This document shows, one piece after another, positions 6,830-8,687 of a stretch of 8,687 nucleotides of DNA. Position numbers and translations under genes: made by a program. A model generated the notes under the pieces. That model was not told the origin of the DNA, searched no databases, and was given only the letters and a program-made list of their open reading frames with translations. This stretch comes from JBBQQK01 sp038216025 (GTDB lineage Bacteria > Patescibacteriota > UBA1384 > XYA2-FULL-43-10 > 1-14-0-10-43-13), in assembly GCA_038216025.1 (NCBI GenBank), contig JBBQQK010000045.1, forward strand, positions 1-8,687, read 5' to 3'. How positions within the stretch are numbered: position 1 is the first letter of the stretch; each line of letters begins with the position of its first letter.

Positions 6830-8323
6830 TCAGATTATTTTTCCCTGCAAATGGCTTGACAGCTCTGAGATCGAAATTCTCTCTTGTTTCATAGTGTCTC
6901 TATCCCTTACTGTTACGGTCTGATCGTTCTTGCTGTCAAAATCAACCGTAACGCACCAAGGCGCCCCAACTTCGTCAAGCCGCCTATAACGCCTTCCGAC
7001 AGAACCGGACTCATCGTAATACGTTGTAATACCGTTTGCTTTCAATTGCTTAGCAATATCTTGAGCGATTTCAGGCAAACCTTCTTTTTTAATCAATGGG
7101 AAAACTCCGACTTTAATTGGCGCTATCTTTGGACTAATTCTTAAAGTCACCTCGCCAGCCGATCTACCGTTGTTACCGTCTGATTCGTCGTATGCGTCAC
7201 ACAAAAGCGCCAGCATGGCCCGATCTACGCCAAGAGATGGCTCTATCACATATGGAACGTATTTTTTGCCGGTTGCTTCCTCAAAATACTTAAGCTCTTG
7301 TCCGGAAAATTTTTCGTGCTGGGAAAGATCATAATCAGTCCGTTGGGCAATTCCGCCCAATTCCGAAACGCCAAACGGGAACTTGTATTCCACATCCGAT
7401 GTACCCGATGAGTAATGCGACAGCTCATCTTTGTCATGCTCGCGAATAGTTAAGTTTTCGTCTTTTATGCCTATCTCAGCATAGAAATCTTTGACTTGCT
7501 GTATCCAAGCACGATAATATTTTTCTGATTCCTCCATTGAAGGCTCAACAAAATATTCTATCTCCAGCTGCTCGAATTCCCGAGTTCTAAATATAAAGTT
7601 GCCAGGAGTTATTTCATTCCTAAAGGCCTTGCCAACCTGAGCTATTCCGAATGGAATCTTGACTCTATTTGATTGAATAACGTTTTTAAAATTAAGGAAA
7701 ATGCCCTGAGCCGTTTCCGGCCGCAAGTAAGCAACCGAGCTGCTCTCTTCAGTCACGCCGATAAAAGTTTTGAACATCAAGTTAAAATCTTTAGATTCGG
7801 TATAGTCGTGCGGATTTTTATCTGTGCAAAATAACATTTCAGCTTGTTCTCTTGTGACATTATTTGGAATTTGGAATTTGGAATTTATTTGGGATTTGTA
7901 GTTTGTAATTTGTAATTTATCTAGCAGTTCTTTGAAATGATCCTCTCTGAACCTCCGATGACAATTCCGGCACTCAATTAATGGATCTGAGAAAGATGCT
8001 AGATGACCTGAAGCTTCCCATGCTTTGGGGTTTTGAATAATAGCTGAATCAAGGCCGACAATGTCATCGCGACCAATCACAAACTTACTCCACCAATAGT
8101 CCTTGATGTTTTTTTTCATCTGAGAGCCAAGCGGACCATAATCAAAAGAATTAGCAAGTCCGCCGTAAATTTCTGAGGCACCAAAAATAAAGCCTCTTCT
8201 TTTGCAAAGAGAAATAATCTTATCCATTTTACCATCCGTAGCCTTGGCGTAGGACGGTTTACCATCCGTAGCATTGGCGTAGGACGGCAATTGATTTTGA
8301 TTGTTGTTCTTTTTTTCTGCCAT
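6830..8323 (-). CDS. glyQS: glycine--tRNA ligase, single-chain dimeric type (GlyRS; glyS/glyQS)
   Basis: Class II aminoacyl-tRNA synthetase of the alpha2 (archaeal/eukaryotic/Thermus-like) type, which charges tRNA-Gly. Family blocks in order: MDKIISLCKRRGFIF (33-47), EIYGGLANSFDYGPLG (51-66), a zinc-knuckle half CRNCHRRFREDH (118-129), FNLMFKT (180-186), YLRPETAQGIF (199-209), motif 2 FRNEITPGNFIFRTREFEQ (234-252), motif 3 EPSLGVDRAMLALL (361-374), and an anticodon-binding domain from about 401 to 492. The 497 residues are near the family length, but two stretches look foreign: residues 13-32, two copies of PSYA[N/K]ATDGK, and about 137-153 (LQITNYKSQINSKFQIP), encoded by heptamer repeats. 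The ATG at 8323 has AAGGAAGG 7 nt upstream. The ATG at 8227 (Met33), where ordinary GlyRS would begin, is an alternative start. Transcription appears separate from the dcw operon. Confidence 0.95.
   Translation of the reverse strand: MAEKKNNNQNQLPSYANATDGKPSYAKATDGKMDKIISLCKRRGFIFGASEIYGGLANSFDYGPLGSQMKKNIKDYWWSKFVIGRDDIVGLDSAIIQNPKAWEASGHLASFSDPLIECRNCHRRFREDHFKELLDKLQITNYKSQINSKFQIPNNVTREQAEMLFCTDKNPHDYTESKDFNLMFKTFIGVTEESSSVAYLRPETAQGIFLNFKNVIQSNRVKIPFGIAQVGKAFRNEITPGNFIFRTREFEQLEIEYFVEPSMEESEKYYRAWIQQVKDFYAEIGIKDENLTIREHDKDELSHYSSGTSDVEYKFPFGVSELGGIAQRTDYDLSQHEKFSGQELKYFEEATGKKYVPYVIEPSLGVDRAMLALLCDAYDESDGNNGRSAGEVTLRISPKIAPIKVGVFPLIKKEGLPEIAQDIAKQLKANGITTYYDESGSVGRRYRRLDEVGAPWCVTVDFDSKNDQTVTVRDRDTMKQERISISELSSHLQGKII
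7863..7918. repeat. degenerate heptamer tandem array inside glyQS
   Basis: On the plus strand the array reads TTTGGAA three times (7863-7883), a TTTA interruption, then TTTGGGA, TTTGTAG, TTTGTAA, TTTGTAA and TTTA. That is seven related 7-mers in 56 bp. Read on the minus strand it encodes LQITNYKSQINSKFQIP, which sits in the zinc-knuckle region of GlyRS without breaking the frame. Similar FQIPN/ITNYK-like runs are, as I recall, widespread in candidate-phyla genomes. Confidence 0.8.
8231..8290. repeat. two tandem 30-bp repeats encoding PSYA[N/K]ATDGK in the GlyRS N-terminus
   Basis: The units 8231-8260 and 8261-8290 match at 26 of their first 27 bases and differ only at the trailing triplet otherwise. 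Each unit is an imperfect palindrome around CTTGG/ATTGG and encodes one decapeptide on the minus strand. They lie between the first methionine and the Met33 where ordinary GlyRS proteins begin, which resembles an in-frame mobile palindromic repeat of the kind known from Rickettsia. Confidence 0.8.
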
Positions 8324-8348
8324 TTAATTTCCTTCCTTCCCCTGCTGT

Positions 8349-8402
8349 CATTTCGAGCCATTCCAAGCCCACCATAGGGTGGACCGAGGAAGGCGAGAAA
8401 TC
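8349..8402. repeat. REP-like palindromic element in the glyQS leader
   Basis: A central hairpin CCACC/GGTGG (8369-8382, 4-nt loop) is flanked by imperfectly complementary arms CATTTCGAGCC (8349-8359) and GGCGAGAAATC (8392-8402), which match at 8 of 11 positions. The CATTTCGAGC ... GCGAGAAATC arrangement resembles dispersed genomic repeats that I recall from several bacterial groups. It ends about 25 nt before the glyQS start codon. No T-tract follows, so it is not an intrinsic terminator. Confidence 0.6.
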
Positions 8403-8446
8403 CTACCGCATGCAAGAAAAATATTTCTTAACAAAATTAACAATAG

Positions 8447-8464
8447 GGCAATTAAACAATTGCC
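8447..8464. repeat. small inverted repeat between glyQS and the IS30 remnant
   Basis: GGCAATT (8447-8453) and AATTGCC (8458-8464) form a 7-bp perfect stem with a 4-nt loop in the region that should hold the glyQS promoter. It could be an operator, but nothing else supports a role, and I do not see a convincing minus-strand promoter around it. Confidence 0.35.
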
Positions 8465-8501
8465 AATAATACAATAACACAATCTCCTTTTTCTCGCACT
8501 A

Positions 8502-8531
8502 TTGACTTTATAAAGTGTTTTGTGGTATAAT
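8502..8531 (+). promoter_or_regulatory. strong sigma70-type promoter reading rightward into the IS30 end
   Basis: TTGACT (8502-8507), an 18-nt spacer and TATAAT (8526-8531) with an extended TGG before the -10 form the best consensus promoter in the window. The predicted start is near 8538, right at the apparent edge of the insertion sequence. It faces away from glyQS and is antisense to the transposase. It may be the promoter of a gene separated from it by the insertion, or it may give antisense RNA to the transposase. Confidence 0.65.
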
Positions 8532-8539
8532 ATAGTATC

Positions 8540-8687
8540 GGTTATTTCCTAGATTCACCCCCGAAGTGCAACTTTTCTAACAGGATTTTTAACTAATAAA
8601 TTGTTCTCTTCCAACACCTCAATTGGTGTTTTGTAGCCCAAGGATTTCCTTGGCTTTTTGTTTAATATGCCGATAATATATGCAATA
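8540..8687 (-). mobile_element. end of an IS30-family insertion sequence, continuing past the right edge
   Basis: The transposase C-terminus ends at 8555. Just outside it the plus strand reads GATTCACCCCCGAAGTGCAA (8552-8571), which probably contains the terminal inverted repeat overlapping the 3' end of the transposase gene. The exact boundary is not visible because the other end and the target duplication lie outside the window; the start given here is an estimate. Confidence 0.6.
8555..8687 (-). CDS. IS30-family transposase, C-terminal 44 residues only (5' part outside window)
   Basis: The minus strand from the right edge reads IAYIIGILNKKPRKSLGYKT (first 20 visible residues), then PIEVLEENNLLVKNPVRKVA and LRG before a TGA stop at 8557-8555. 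The block LNxxPRKxLGYKTPxEV is the typical end of the DDE integrase-type catalytic domain of IS30 transposases, and a closing VAL-x tail is also usual. The frame is open up to the window edge, so the copy may be intact beyond it. It is transcribed toward glyQS, so read-through could reach that gene. Confidence 0.85.
   Translation of the reverse strand, partial: IAYIIGILNKKPRKSLGYKTPIEVLEENNLLVKNPVRKVALRG

Noticed and set aside
7863..7918. CRISPR-like array
   Set aside because: Units are 7 bp with no spacers and lie within a coding frame; this is a microsatellite-type tandem repeat.
8376..8390. Resemblance of AGGGTGGACCGAGG to the T-box riboswitch core near a tRNA synthetase gene
   Set aside because: The match is on the plus strand while glyQS is on the minus strand, it lacks one base of the core, and it is explained by the hairpin of the REP-like element. 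No specifier stem or terminator is visible.
8116..8415. Second minus-strand frame over the glyQS start and the leader repeat
   Set aside because: It overlaps the real glyQS frame and consists largely of out-of-frame repeat sequence.

Overview
The window is one end of a division and cell-wall (dcw) cluster, read entirely on the minus strand, followed upstream by a glycyl-tRNA synthetase gene and the tail of an IS30-family transposase. In transcription order (right to left) it holds: IS30 transposase C-terminus (8687-8555), glyQS (8323-6830), an intergenic control region (6829-6426), mraZ (6425-5994), a 221-bp repeat-filled gap, ftsL-like (5772-5425), ftsI (5389-3656), murF (3659-2403), mraY (2394-1381) and murD (1379 to beyond the left edge). 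Every protein-coding call is on the minus strand; the plus-strand reading frames are shadows of these genes.

The likely source is a candidate-phyla-radiation bacterium (Patescibacteria, perhaps Parcubacteria). This is inference from three things: MurF starts almost directly at its P-loop; MraY and GlyRS have the flavour of that group; and dispersed-repeat peptides of the PSYAKATDGK and FQIPN kinds, which I recall from such genomes, lie inside GlyRS. TGA is used as an ordinary stop (ftsI, glyQS, transposase), so the TGA=Gly code of Gracilibacteria and Absconditabacteria does not apply.

The mraZ-to-murD genes look like one operon. A sigma70-type promoter (TTGACG-N18-TAAAAT, 6707-6678) is followed at the predicted transcription start by three AGTGG repeats with an exact 10-nt period (6669-6645), which match the MraZ operator pattern. 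MraZ would therefore control its own operon. FtsL and FtsI belong to the septal synthesis machinery; MurF, MraY and MurD make and load the lipid-linked peptidoglycan precursor. Compared with the classical order mraZ-rsmH-ftsL-ftsI-murE-murF-mraY-murD, both rsmH and murE are missing here. The rsmH position holds a cluster of hairpins, and the murE position is closed by a 4-bp ftsI/murF overlap.

The right-hand third (about 5.8-8.5 kb) is unusually rich in small repeats: three hairpins in the mraZ-ftsL gap, a double-hairpin element in the mraZ leader, a 12-bp inverted repeat holding a perfect DnaA-box sequence beside the mraZ promoter, two kinds of in-frame repeat inside glyQS, a REP-like palindrome in the glyQS leader, and an IS30 end beyond it. 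The left part (murD to ftsI) shows none of this. I see no clearly new multi-gene system; the most distinctive features are the repeat invasion of GlyRS and the promoter/operator arrangement upstream of mraZ.
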